Below are positions 15,232-23,111 of a stretch of 37,547 bases of DNA, piece after piece (within the stretch, counting starts at the first letter, position 1; each line of letters opens with the position of its first letter). The translations under genes and the position numbers were made by a program. The notes below the pieces were generated by a model, which worked only from the letters and a program-made list of their open reading frames with translations, had not been told where the DNA came from and did not search any database. This DNA is from Candidatus Parcubacteria bacterium. Its GTDB lineage: Bacteria; Patescibacteriota; Minisyncoccia; Phycocordibacterales; JAACPR01. The stretch lies in assembly GCA_009995365.1 (NCBI GenBank), contig JAACPR010000007.1:1-37547 (forward strand), written 5' to 3'.

Positions 15232-15726
15232 ATGAAAAAAATAGCAGTAGTATTAGGAACCGCAAGAGAAAATAATTTTTCTGAAAAAGTGGCAAAAATC
15301 GTAGATGATTCTTTGCAAAAAAGAGAAATTGAGACTAAATATGTAGATGTCTCTGATCATTTATTTGGTAAGTCCGTTTCTTCAGATAATGAAGTAGTAG
15401 GAAAATGGGCAGAAATAATAGACGAAGTCGAAGGTGTTATCTTCGTTGCGCCAGAATACAACCACTCCTATCCTGGTGAATTAAAAATTCTAATAGATTC
15501 TCTCTATGATGAATATAAAGGAAAAGTGGCAGGTGTTGTAAGCATTTCTGCCGGACAATATGGCGGAGTAAGGTTAGCTGATAAGCTAAAAGATCTATTA
15601 CATACCGTGAATTTCAAATTAGTCCACAGCGAAGTTAATGTTTCAGGCGTTCAAAAAGAAATAGATGAAGAAAAAATTAATAAACATCTTGAAACACTTG
15701 TCGCTGAGATGAATTCTTTAGTTTAG
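15232..15726 (+). CDS. NAD(P)H-dependent FMN reductase
   Basis: A 164-residue flavodoxin-fold protein of the NADPH-dependent FMN reductase family. LGTARENNFSEKVA near residue 8 is the FMN phosphate-binding loop (G-T/S-x-R). VEGVIFVAPEYNHSYPGELKILIDSL (about 67-92) holds the PEYNxSxPG/xLKxxID signature. VVSISAGQYGGVRLADKL matches the family's second flavin-contact segment. It reduces free flavins or quinones in the cytosol. It is monocistronic, between a terminator and the convergent helicase gene, and has a long AT-rich leader ending TTATCATG. Confidence 0.9.
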   Translation: MKKIAVVLGTARENNFSEKVAKIVDDSLQKREIETKYVDVSDHLFGKSVSSDNEVVGKWAEIIDEVEGVIFVAPEYNHSYPGELKILIDSLYDEYKGKVAGVVSISAGQYGGVRLADKLKDLLHTVNFKLVHSEVNVSGVQKEIDEEKINKHLETLVAEMNSLV

Positions 15727-15765
15727 ATGATGTAATCTAAATTATAAATGGTGCTTACAAAAATT

Positions 15766-17073
15766 TTATTTATTTCCGCTAACAAAAGTCAGAGCTTCAC
15801 CTTTTTTATCACCTCTACCAGTTCTACCAATACGGTGAACATAATCTTCGAAGGTTCCAGGTAAATCGTAGTTGATTACATGAGATACATCGTTAACATG
15901 AATTCCTCTAGCCGCAACATCAGTTGCAGTTAGGACTTTAACTTTCCCGTTTTTGAAATTATTCAAAGCACGCTGTCTTTGTTGATGGTTTTTATTTCCG
16001 TGAATTGATTCAGAACTAATACCCGAACTATTTAATTGTTTTGATAGTTTCTCTACGCTGTGTTTCATTGACCCGAAAATAATAACTCTTTGGTATTGTT
16101 GTTCATTCAAAAGAGAAGACAACTTTTCAAATTTGTCATTTGGACCATGATAGACAACATCCTGTTTGATACTGTTTGTAACATCTTTTTTCTTTACAGA
16201 AATAATAGTTGGATTTCTTAGAAAATCTCCGACAAGTTTATTTGTTCTGTCATCGATAGTTGCTGAGAAAAATAAAGTCTCTCTTTCTTTTGGAATGTTA
16301 CTAAGCAGGGTTTTAATTTGGTTAATGAATCCCATATCAAGCATTCGATCAGCTTCATCAAGAACAACCGCTGTAACTTTGGTTGTATCAAAATGTTTCT
16401 TCTCGTATAAATCGATCAGTCTCCCAGGTGTTCCAATAATAAAATGATTCTTTTTTCTTAGGCCATTTATTTGAGGACGAATATAAGCACCTCCAACACA
16501 AACAGTTGAAGAAAGTTTCTCTCGACCGATTAGTCCATAACTTAATCTTTGCAGTTCTTCTTCAATTTGAATAGCTAGCTCTCTGGTCGGTGTCATTATA
16601 AGAGTTTGCAAGTTCTTGTTTTGAAGTGTCTTTTGTATAAGTGGCAACAAAAAAGCCGCTGTCTTACCAGTTCCTGTTTCTGCAATACCGACAACATCTT
16701 TTCCTAAAAGAATTTCAGGAATGATTTGATCTTGGATTGGAGAAGGGTGAACTAATCCCATTTTGCTAAGTCTGTTTGTGATATTTTTATCAAAGCCAAA
16801 ATCAAAGAAAGTATGTTTTGGTTTGTAAACTTCTAGGATTTGTTCTACTGGGTTTTTGTTAATAAAAATAGATGGGTCAAATGAAGGACGTTTTTTCTTA
16901 GATCCTCTAGAGTTTTTTGAACCAAAACCACGTTTCTTTCCACCATTAAAACTACGACCACTACTGCTGGCCTGTTTATTATCCGGTTTTCTGTTTCGAT
17001 TGTTATGTCGAGATTCTTGTGATTTGTTGCGTTGAAATTTTCCACGCTGTGAAGTGTTTTTTTTATTATTCAT
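15766..17073 (-). CDS. DEAD-box ATP-dependent RNA helicase
   Basis: The 435-residue protein holds the full motif set: Q-motif region FDFGFDKNITNRLSKMGLVHPSPIQ, motif I ETGTGKTA, PTRELA, GTPGR, DEAD (239-242), SAT, then ATDVAARG and HRIGRTGRG. It ends soon after the last motif. The RNA-binding extension is at the N-terminus instead: residues 1-66 are rich in Arg, Lys, Asn and Gly. In most bacterial RhlE/CsdA-type helicases the basic tail is C-terminal. Likely roles are mRNA decay, ribosome assembly or cold adaptation. The gene is divergent from typA with a 242-base shared region containing inverted repeats. Confidence 0.92.
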   Translation of the reverse strand: MNNKKNTSQRGKFQRNKSQESRHNNRNRKPDNKQASSSGRSFNGGKKRGFGSKNSRGSKKKRPSFDPSIFINKNPVEQILEVYKPKHTFFDFGFDKNITNRLSKMGLVHPSPIQDQIIPEILLGKDVVGIAETGTGKTAAFLLPLIQKTLQNKNLQTLIMTPTRELAIQIEEELQRLSYGLIGREKLSSTVCVGGAYIRPQINGLRKKNHFIIGTPGRLIDLYEKKHFDTTKVTAVVLDEADRMLDMGFINQIKTLLSNIPKERETLFFSATIDDRTNKLVGDFLRNPTIISVKKKDVTNSIKQDVVYHGPNDKFEKLSSLLNEQQYQRVIIFGSMKHSVEKLSKQLNSSGISSESIHGNKNHQQRQRALNNFKNGKVKVLTATDVAARGIHVNDVSHVINYDLPGTFEDYVHRIGRTGRGDKKGEALTFVSGNK

Positions 17074-17087
17074 ATATTAGGTTAGTA

Positions 17088-17109
17088 ACAGAACATTTAA
17101 GTGTTCTGT
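17088..17109 (-). promoter_or_regulatory. Inverted repeat in the helicase leader
   Basis: ACAGAACA and its exact reverse complement TGTTCTGT are separated by 6 bases, 15 bases upstream of the helicase ATG. It could form an 8-bp hairpin in the 5' leader or act as an operator. Confidence 0.5.
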
Positions 17110-17146
17110 GATTATTTAATGCAAATTATAATTATTTAGACTATAG

Positions 17147-17162
17147 ACAGGTCTGAACCTGT
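17147..17162. promoter_or_regulatory. Second inverted repeat in the helicase-typA gap
   Basis: ACAGGT and ACCTGT are separated by CTGA, followed closely by the palindrome GGATATCC (17163-17170) and by GCAG...CTGC (17171-17188). The clustered GC-rich symmetry stands out in AT-rich DNA and may be a structured leader RNA of the helicase or an operator. Confidence 0.35.
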
Positions 17163-17315
17163 GGATATCCGCAGCCTCTGAGTTCTGCATAGATATCAAA
17201 AGCCTGACTATAATGACATATATCACTTTAAAAGTCAAAAAAATTGCTATAAAATAAAGACATATGGATAAGTCATATTGCTTTTGAATTAAAAATAACG
17301 TAGTCTTAGTCTCTT

Positions 17316-19097
17316 ATGGAAATTAGAAACATAGCAATTATCGCTCACGTTGACCACGGCAAAACTACTTTGACCGATGAGATTCTAAAGCAAACAGGAA
17401 TGGTTGATACTGGAGTATCAATGGATTCAAACGATCTAGAAAAAGAGCGTGGTATTACTATTTATGCAAAAAATACTTCAATTTATTATAAAGATACAAA
17501 AATCAATATTCTAGATACACCAGGTCATGCTGATTTTGGTTCTGAGGTAGAGCGTGTTCTTCGTTCAATTGATTCAGTTCTGCTAATCGTTGACGCCGCC
17601 GAAGGCCCAATGCCACAAACAAAATTCGTTCTTAAAAAATCTCTCGAGCTGGGGCTTAAACCTATTTTAATTTTAAATAAAATTGATAAGCCAAATGCAA
17701 ATATAGAAAAAGCTCATGACGAAGTTTTCGATTTGTTTTCTGATCTTGGTGCTACAAATGAACAACTAGATTTTGAAACTCTGTATGCAGTTGGTCGTGA
17801 TGGAATAGCAAAGCGCAATTTAGAAGATGAAGCAAAAGACCTCACTCCGATTCTAGATTTAATTTTAGAAAAAGTCCCAGCGGCAAATGCAGATGAAGAA
17901 GACAAGCTACAAGCACAAGTTTTTAACCTGGCATACGATAACTTTTTAGGTCGTATGGGTATTTGTCGTATTTATTCAGGTAAAGTTAGGGACGGACAAA
18001 CTATTCATGCTAAAAATCATGATGGAGAAATTTTTACAGGAAAAATTACAAAACTTTTCACATTTGAAGGACTAGAAAAGAAACCAGTCGCAGAAGCTTT
18101 TTCAGGAGATATTGTTATGATTGCGGGTCTACCAGATATTTTTATTGGTCAAACTGTTTCGGAAGAAGCGAGTGGTGAACTACTTCCAGAAATTACAGTA
18201 GACGAACCTACTCTTTCTTTGAATGTTTTTGTTAACAACTCGCCATTTGGTGGAAACGCTGGAAAGTTTCTAACATCGAGACAAATCCGTGAACGCTTGG
18301 AAAAAGAGCTAGAGGTGAATGTTGGATTAAAAGTTGAATTCGATGGTGCAAACATGAAAGCAAGCGGTCGTGGTGAACTTCATCTAGCCGTTCTGTTAGA
18401 AAATATGCGCCGCGAAGGTTATGAAGTCATGGTCTCACAACCTGAGGTTATTATAAAAGATGTCGACGGGGTGAAAAGCGAACCATTCGAAGAGGTTACT
18501 GTCTTGGTTCCACAGGAATTTTCTGGTTCAGTTATAGAAAAACTAGGTAATCGCAAAGGACTTATGACAAATATGGTAGATGATCACTCTCAAAAGAGAA
18601 TTACTTTTCATGTTCCAACTCGTGGTCTCTTGGGGTATAGAAACGAATTTATTATAGATACAAAGGGTGAGGGAATTATGACTAATGTTTTCTTGGATTT
18701 TAAACCTTATGTAGGTGAAATTGATAAAACAGAATATGGTTCAATGATTTCTATGGCTCGCGGGAAGGCCCTAGGCTTTTCATTGGCTAACTTGCAAGAG
18801 AGAGGAATTTTATATATTGGTGCCGGAACAGAAGTTTACGAAGGAATGGTTATTGGTAATACAACAAAAGGGGAAGATATGGTGGTCAACCCGACAAAAG
18901 GCAAGCAATTAACAAACATGAGAGCCTCTGGTTCAGATGAAAATATTAAATTGATACCACCATTTACCCTAACTCTAGAGAGAGGTTTAGGAATGATGGG
19001 TGATGATGAATATTTAGAAGTAACTCCTGATGATATAAGATTGCGTAAAAAGTTCTTAACAGAGACAGAGCGAAAAAGAAATGGTGGAAAGGTTTAA
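17316..19097 (+). CDS. typA: Translational GTPase TypA/BipA
   Basis: The 593-residue protein has the standard length and domain order. The GTPase domain has G1 AHVDHGKTT (residues 10-18), G2 RGITI, G3 DTPGHADFG and G4 NKIDKPNA. EF-Tu-like domain 2, then EF-G-like domains III and V, and the family-specific C-terminal domain follow (STKGKGIMxxxF-like DTKGEGIMTNVFLDF, then PTKGKQLTNMRASGSDE). TypA binds the ribosome at the EF-G site and supports 50S assembly and growth under stress or cold. Placement opposite a DEAD-box helicase fits a shared ribosome-assembly or cold-response theme. It has a leader of at least 50 bases without a clear Shine-Dalgarno site. Confidence 0.97.
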   Translation: MEIRNIAIIAHVDHGKTTLTDEILKQTGMVDTGVSMDSNDLEKERGITIYAKNTSIYYKDTKINILDTPGHADFGSEVERVLRSIDSVLLIVDAAEGPMPQTKFVLKKSLELGLKPILILNKIDKPNANIEKAHDEVFDLFSDLGATNEQLDFETLYAVGRDGIAKRNLEDEAKDLTPILDLILEKVPAANADEEDKLQAQVFNLAYDNFLGRMGICRIYSGKVRDGQTIHAKNHDGEIFTGKITKLFTFEGLEKKPVAEAFSGDIVMIAGLPDIFIGQTVSEEASGELLPEITVDEPTLSLNVFVNNSPFGGNAGKFLTSRQIRERLEKELEVNVGLKVEFDGANMKASGRGELHLAVLLENMRREGYEVMVSQPEVIIKDVDGVKSEPFEEVTVLVPQEFSGSVIEKLGNRKGLMTNMVDDHSQKRITFHVPTRGLLGYRNEFIIDTKGEGIMTNVFLDFKPYVGEIDKTEYGSMISMARGKALGFSLANLQERGILYIGAGTEVYEGMVIGNTTKGEDMVVNPTKGKQLTNMRASGSDENIKLIPPFTLTLERGLGMMGDDEYLEVTPDDIRLRKKFLTETERKRNGGKV

Positions 19098-19102
19098 TAG
19101 GT

Positions 19103-19108
19103 TATAAT
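19103..19108 (+). promoter_or_regulatory. Leaderless promoter of the 86-residue gene
   Basis: A perfect TATAAT ends 8 bases before the ATG at 19117 and lies 5 bases after the typA stop codon, so this small gene has its own promoter. Confidence 0.6.
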
Positions 19109-19116
19109 AACTATTA

Positions 19117-19377
19117 ATGACAACTATTGAGATAATATTTTTTGCTTTATTTTTTATCTGGGGTATTCCTCTTGTTAAGTATCGTTCAAAATTTAGAAAG
19201 ATTGTTTATCAAACCAATTCTTGGACAATTAATATAAAACCTTATTTTATAAAAGAAACTATAGCACTTTTCAAAAATATTTATCCTGAAAATCAAGAAT
19301 ATTTAAAGATGAGAAATTTTTATCGCAGGTATTTACTTATTTACATTGTTTTGTTTATTTTGGTTATAACCGTTTAG
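19117..19377 (+). CDS. Small two-helix membrane protein, unknown
   Basis: The 86-residue product has one hydrophobic helix at each end (about 4-20 and 70-86). Between them is a basic, aromatic central part (KYRSKFRKIVYQTNSW, FIKETIALFKNIYPENQEYLKMRNFYRRY) that would face the cytosol. No motif or family is recognised. It follows typA at 19 bases but has its own -10 box. Confidence 0.6.
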   Translation: MTTIEIIFFALFFIWGIPLVKYRSKFRKIVYQTNSWTINIKPYFIKETIALFKNIYPENQEYLKMRNFYRRYLLIYIVLFILVITV

Positions 19378-19399
19378 ATTGACCTACTGAGTAAAAAGT

Positions 19400-19405
19400 T
19401 ATAAT
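19400..19405 (+). promoter_or_regulatory. -10 box of the decarboxylase gene
   Basis: A perfect TATAAT about 64 bases before the ATG at 19470, leaving a real leader, unlike the leaderless genes nearby. Confidence 0.5.
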
Positions 19406-19452
19406 GTTTCTCATCAGAAGAACATCTACTTCTAAATAAAAATAACAACAAA

Positions 19453-19460
19453 AGGAAAGG
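19453..19460 (+). promoter_or_regulatory. Strong Shine-Dalgarno sequence
   Basis: AGGAAAGG lies 9 bases before the ATG at 19470 (15 before the in-frame ATG at 19476). Only four genes in the window have such a site. Confidence 0.7.
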
Positions 19461-19469
19461 TAAAACATC

Positions 19470-20792
19470 ATGCCCATGTCACAACAGTTCAAAAATGATC
19501 TATCTCGTCATATCTTACAAATCAATCAGATGGCTGGTGGGTCGTGCCATGTCTTTCATGAAGGTGAAATTCGTCAAAAATTACAACTTCTCGTCGATTT
19601 GGCAAAGCGTTACGATTTGAAAAACTTCAAAGAATTTTACGCAGTCAAAGCCGCAACAATTCCTTATATTCTTCGGATTGTAAGAGAGTTTGGTTTTGGT
19701 TTCGATTGCAGTTCTATCATCGAGGTTCTAGAATCTCGCACAGCCAACATTGATGTTAGTGGACCTGATGATGATTACATCATGTTCACTAGCAACGACA
19801 CTACGTTTGATGAATTTGATTGCGCAGCCAATGGTTACGGCGGTGGAACAATTATCAATTTGGACGATGTCAGTTTTCTATATCATCCATTTTTCAAAAA
19901 AAATGGTTATCCTAAACAGCTTTTCTTTCGGATCAATCCTAGAGATGCTATCAACAAAAATACGGCTCAATTACAAATGTCTGGCAAGTCTGCCAAATAC
20001 GGCATAATGTACGAGCAAGTCGTTGAAGCTTTTTCAAAGGCCCGAGAGTTAGGAGTCGAGAAATTCGGTCTGCACACCATGGTTTGCAGTAACGATCTCG
20101 ATCACAAAAACATGGTCAATACGGTCAAGTTTTTGATCTCACTAGTGGAGGAACTTGAGGACGAGGCTGGGATTATAGTTGATGCCATTAATATGGGCGG
20201 CGGAATTGGTATTCCATACCGCTCTGCCCAAGAAAAATTCGACATTGAGGCGCTTTTCTTCAAGCTTGCTAATCTTCAACATAGTTTCGTCGCAAGACGC
20301 AATCGAGATTTAGCTTTCTATATGGAAAGCGGTCGCTATGTCACTGGCCCCCATGGAGTTTTGGTTACTCGAGCGATTAATCGCAAAGATATTTACCAAA
20401 CACATATTGGTGTCCTGGACGGAATGATTGGCAATCCTCGCCCTGCTGTCTATGGTGCTTATCATGAGATAAGTGTCTTTGACGGAAAAACTGGCAAGGA
20501 AAAGGTCGGTGGTCCAATGGAAGAAGTTAATGTCGTTGGTCCAATCTGTGAAGATTGCGATCGCCTCACTATTCCAGGTGAACCACGGTTGTTGCCAAAG
20601 ATTCATCACGGTGAGTCAGATGGCGACTTCGTTGTTTCAGAGGATTGTGGCGCGCATTCAATTTCAATGCCGTCAAATTACAACAATCGACCAAGGCTTC
20701 CGGCTTACATCATTACTACCAATGGTGATATTAAAATGGTTAAGCGTCGCGAGACAATTAATGATCTTATGCGTTTAACCAAAGGCCTCTGA
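19470..20792 (+). CDS. PLP-dependent decarboxylase, diaminopimelate decarboxylase-like (fold type III)
   Basis: The 440-residue protein has an alanine racemase-type TIM barrel plus the C-terminal beta domain of the ornithine/DAP decarboxylases. EFYAVKAATIP carries the PLP lysine. GKSAKYGI, LHTMVCSN and the glycine loop MGGGIGIPY bind phosphate. ESGRYVTGPHG matches EPGR of DAP decarboxylase with Pro replaced by Ser. VGPICEDCDRL carries the active-site Cys region, and CGAHSISMPSNYNNRPRLP matches the DAGAYxxSMxSNYNxRPRP motif with Tyr replaced by His. The substrate may therefore differ from meso-DAP. It has a -10 box, a 64-base leader with a Shine-Dalgarno site, a TGA stop and a strong terminator: a complete monocistronic unit. 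Confidence 0.85.
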   Translation: MPMSQQFKNDLSRHILQINQMAGGSCHVFHEGEIRQKLQLLVDLAKRYDLKNFKEFYAVKAATIPYILRIVREFGFGFDCSSIIEVLESRTANIDVSGPDDDYIMFTSNDTTFDEFDCAANGYGGGTIINLDDVSFLYHPFFKKNGYPKQLFFRINPRDAINKNTAQLQMSGKSAKYGIMYEQVVEAFSKARELGVEKFGLHTMVCSNDLDHKNMVNTVKFLISLVEELEDEAGIIVDAINMGGGIGIPYRSAQEKFDIEALFFKLANLQHSFVARRNRDLAFYMESGRYVTGPHGVLVTRAINRKDIYQTHIGVLDGMIGNPRPAVYGAYHEISVFDGKTGKEKVGGPMEEVNVVGPICEDCDRLTIPGEPRLLPKIHHGESDGDFVVSEDCGAHSISMPSNYNNRPRLPAYIITTNGDIKMVKRRETINDLMRLTKGL

Positions 20793-20830
20793 GATTGTTT
20801 TTGAAAGAATCCGTGTTTAGAAGTTTTAAC

Positions 20831-20865
20831 AAGACCCTTACGATTTTTCGTAAGGGTCTTTTTTT
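20831..20865 (+). terminator. Strong intrinsic terminator
   Basis: A perfect 13-bp stem (AAGACCCTTACGA with its reverse complement) has a 4-base TTTT loop and a T7 tract, 39 bases after the decarboxylase stop. Confidence 0.95.
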
Positions 20866-20956
20866 CTGAATAAGTGATTTCAAAAAAGTCTGAAAAATTT
20901 TACATTTGTGAAAAAACTTTTATAATGACTGTTAATTACAAATTAATCATTTAGTC

Positions 20957-21652
20957 ATGAAAAAAATCATAATAATTATCATCGCAGTTGTCGCTTTAAT
21001 TTTACTAGCTTTCCAAGCCGGTCTATTTTCTTTTACAAATCAAACTGATCAAGCAGAAGAAGTTCAGAATGATACAAATAATACACCATCTGAAACAGCT
21101 TCGATTTCAGAATCTTTCCAAAATGAAAATACCGAGACTTATCAAATCGTAGATCAATCAACCGTTTCATACACGGCTCAAAAAGAATTCTTCTCAAAAC
21201 CAACAGAGGCGGTGGTAGGAACTACAAACGATGTTGATGGTCAAATTTATATTAATGATCAAGAGAATAAAATATCAGTTGCAGCAGAAATAAATCCTCA
21301 AACCTTAAATTCAGGAAGCGGAGGTCGTGATAATTATGTTAGTGACCTTTTTGGTTCCAATATATCTGTGATTACAGAAGAGATTGATTTAGGTTCTGAC
21401 TTTAATCTTGATTTAGAAAATGGATCAGAAAACCAAATTTCTTTTTCTGCACCGATTTCAATTACAATAAATGGTGTTACCAATTCTGAAATTTTCGAAA
21501 TTTCAGGAACTGTTACAGAAGGTCGGGCTACATTTAGTGGTTCTACTCAGACAACAATTTCTAGTTACGGTATTACAACACCATCAGCTGCCGGAATTTA
21601 CACCGTCAATGATAATATTGAAATATCTTTTGATTTAGTTGCTGAGAGATAA
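20957..21652 (+). CDS. YceI-family extracytoplasmic protein
   Basis: A 231-residue protein with an N-terminal hydrophobic anchor or signal (about 3-24) and an acidic, Asn/Thr/Ser-rich linker to about 60. The rest is a YceI-like lipocalin barrel: YQIVDQSTVSYTAQKEFFSKPTEAVVGTTNDVDGQIYIN, then DNYVSDLFGSNISVITEE, SITINGVTNSEIFEISGTV and SSYGITTPSAAGIYTVNDNIEISFDLVAER. YceI proteins bind polyprenyl or other long-chain lipids. The family's usual K-F-E-F strand is modified. It has a TATAAT about 30 bases upstream and an AT-rich leader without Shine-Dalgarno. Confidence 0.85.
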   Translation: MKKIIIIIIAVVALILLAFQAGLFSFTNQTDQAEEVQNDTNNTPSETASISESFQNENTETYQIVDQSTVSYTAQKEFFSKPTEAVVGTTNDVDGQIYINDQENKISVAAEINPQTLNSGSGGRDNYVSDLFGSNISVITEEIDLGSDFNLDLENGSENQISFSAPISITINGVTNSEIFEISGTVTEGRATFSGSTQTTISSYGITTPSAAGIYTVNDNIEISFDLVAER

Positions 21653-21670
21653 AAATTTTCGGTTTTGGCT

Positions 21671-21676
21671 TATAAT
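21671..21676 (+). promoter_or_regulatory. Leaderless promoter that fixes the start at 21684
   Basis: A perfect TATAAT ends 7 bases before the ATG at 21684. A longer frame from a TTG at 21639 would begin inside the YceI gene and read through the promoter, so it is discarded. Confidence 0.65.
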
Positions 21677-21683
21677 TAAAAAG

Positions 21684-22112
21684 ATGAAAAAACTTTCCGA
21701 AAAAATTAAAAAAATTTATTACTACATTATTGCTATTCCAGATAAGCTTTATCCTTTTGCTTCAATTATAGAAGGAAAGGTTGTTCGTGGTGAAAGTTCT
21801 TATTTGGATGCTGTTAAAAAAGCTTTTGAATTGAATGGTGAAGGAAAGTTTGGAATGGGATTAATGTTTTATAGGCAAACTTTTCATTTAATAGGAGCTG
21901 TTCTGTTCGTAATATTTTCAACACTTATCTCTAGTAATTTTTTCGATAATGAATTGATGCCATTTTTTCTGTTTGGTTTTGTTATGGTCGCTTTGGCTTT
22001 TCAAGAGTTTTACTTTCATCCTAAAAAATATAATCAAGTTTTCAAAAAAGGCTTTATTGACTGGGTCGTTTGGATAGTCCCAATGGCAATATATTTAATT
22101 TATTTTGCATAA
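21684..22112 (+). CDS. Membrane protein of unknown function
   Basis: The 142-residue product starts with a basic amphipathic segment (MKKLSEKIKKIYYYIIAIPDKLYPF). It has three hydrophobic helices: about 70-88, about 95-108 and about 124-141. The soluble N-terminal half includes GKVVRGESSYLDAVKKAFELNGEGKFGMG. No family is recognised. It has its own promoter and is followed, 37 bases on, by the first M14-like gene with another promoter. Confidence 0.6.
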   Translation: MKKLSEKIKKIYYYIIAIPDKLYPFASIIEGKVVRGESSYLDAVKKAFELNGEGKFGMGLMFYRQTFHLIGAVLFVIFSTLISSNFFDNELMPFFLFGFVMVALAFQEFYFHPKKYNQVFKKGFIDWVVWIVPMAIYLIYFA

Positions 22113-22135
22113 TTTTGCCACACACAAAAGGGTGT

Positions 22136-22141
22136 TATAAT
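22136..22141 (+). promoter_or_regulatory. Leaderless promoter of the M14 pair
   Basis: A perfect TATAAT ends 8 bases before the ATG at 22150. No separate promoter is clear before the second M14 gene at 23112, so both are probably transcribed from here. Confidence 0.6.
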
Positions 22142-22149
22142 CAAATTAT

Positions 22150-23094
22150 ATGAAAAATATAATTATTACAATTGTTGTTATTTTATTATTAGGTATTGGA
22201 GGGTATTTATTATTAGGTAATTCCAGTGAAACTACTTATGATGGGCAATCAAACCAAGAGTCTCAACAAGTAGATGAACAATCACCAGAGCAAGATGATG
22301 CCGAGGAAAATGAAGAAGAAATTTCTGATCAAGATTACGACAACCAATCACCGTTATCTGTTATTGGTAAATCAGTCGAAGGTCGAGATATTAAAGCTTA
22401 TCATTATGGAAATGGCGAAACAGAAATATTATTTGTTGGCGGGATACATGGTGGCTACTCATGGAATACTTCTTTAGTTGCATACGAACTAATTGATTAT
22501 TTTGATGAGAATCCACAAGTTATTCCTGAAAATGTTAAAGCTACAGTCATTCCCGTTTTAAACCCTGATGGTTTAGAGGAAATTATTGGCACAGCTGACA
22601 AATTTACAACTTCACAAGCTTCGGACGTATCTCTTTCTGAATCAATTCCAGGACGTTTTAATTCAAACGATGTTGATTTGAATAGAAACTTTGACTGTGA
22701 TTGGCAATCAGTTGGCACATGGCAAGATCGTGAAGTTGATGGTGGTAATGAACCTTTTTCAGAACCAGAAAGTCAGGCTATTAAAAATTACATAGAAGGA
22801 GCTAATCCTCAGGCTGTAATCGTTTGGTATAGCTCTGCAGGTGGTGTGTATTCATCAAGTTGCCACAATGGTGTTCTGTCGGAAACTAGAGATCTTACAA
22901 ATACTTTTGCTGATGCATCAGGCTACACTCCTTTTGAAGAATTTAATTTTTACGAAATTACAGGTGATATGGTTAATTGGTTAGCAAAAGAAGGAATCCC
23001 AGCAATTAGTGTCCTCCTTACTACACACGAAGGGATTGAGTGGACAAAAAATAGAGATGGAGTTGAAGCAATTCTAGATTATTACGCTGAATAA
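22150..23094 (+). CDS. M14 carboxypeptidase-like protein, predicted inactive (pseudoenzyme)
   Basis: The 314-residue protein has an N-terminal hydrophobic anchor (about 3-23), an acidic Gln/Glu/Asp-rich linker to about 70, and an M14 zinc carboxypeptidase-fold domain: VGGIHGGYSWNT, IPVLNPDGL, VDLNRNFDCDW and EPFSEPESQAIKNY. Compared with its tandem neighbour, the Glu after HGGY is Ser104, the second His ligand is Tyr227 (VWYSS instead of FWHSK), and the catalytic Glu of VELE is Leu289 (VLLT). Only His100 of the zinc site remains, while the Asn-Arg substrate-binding motif is kept. It may bind peptidoglycan peptides or regulate the active paralogue. The gene is intact. Confidence 0.85.
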   Translation: MKNIIITIVVILLLGIGGYLLLGNSSETTYDGQSNQESQQVDEQSPEQDDAEENEEEISDQDYDNQSPLSVIGKSVEGRDIKAYHYGNGETEILFVGGIHGGYSWNTSLVAYELIDYFDENPQVIPENVKATVIPVLNPDGLEEIIGTADKFTTSQASDVSLSESIPGRFNSNDVDLNRNFDCDWQSVGTWQDREVDGGNEPFSEPESQAIKNYIEGANPQAVIVWYSSAGGVYSSSCHNGVLSETRDLTNTFADASGYTPFEEFNFYEITGDMVNWLAKEGIPAISVLLTTHEGIEWTKNRDGVEAILDYYAE

Positions 23095-23111
23095 AAACAA
23101 TAAAAATAATA

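Noticed and set aside
17161-17272. Replication origin between the helicase and typA (two DnaA-box-like sites)
   Set aside because: ATATCCACA and TTATCCATA each have a mismatch, there is no cluster, and no dnaA or dnaN gene is near.
22274-22477. 67-codon frame overlapping the first M14 gene
   Set aside because: It is an out-of-frame shadow of the AT-rich linker and the conserved GGIHGG coding stretch.
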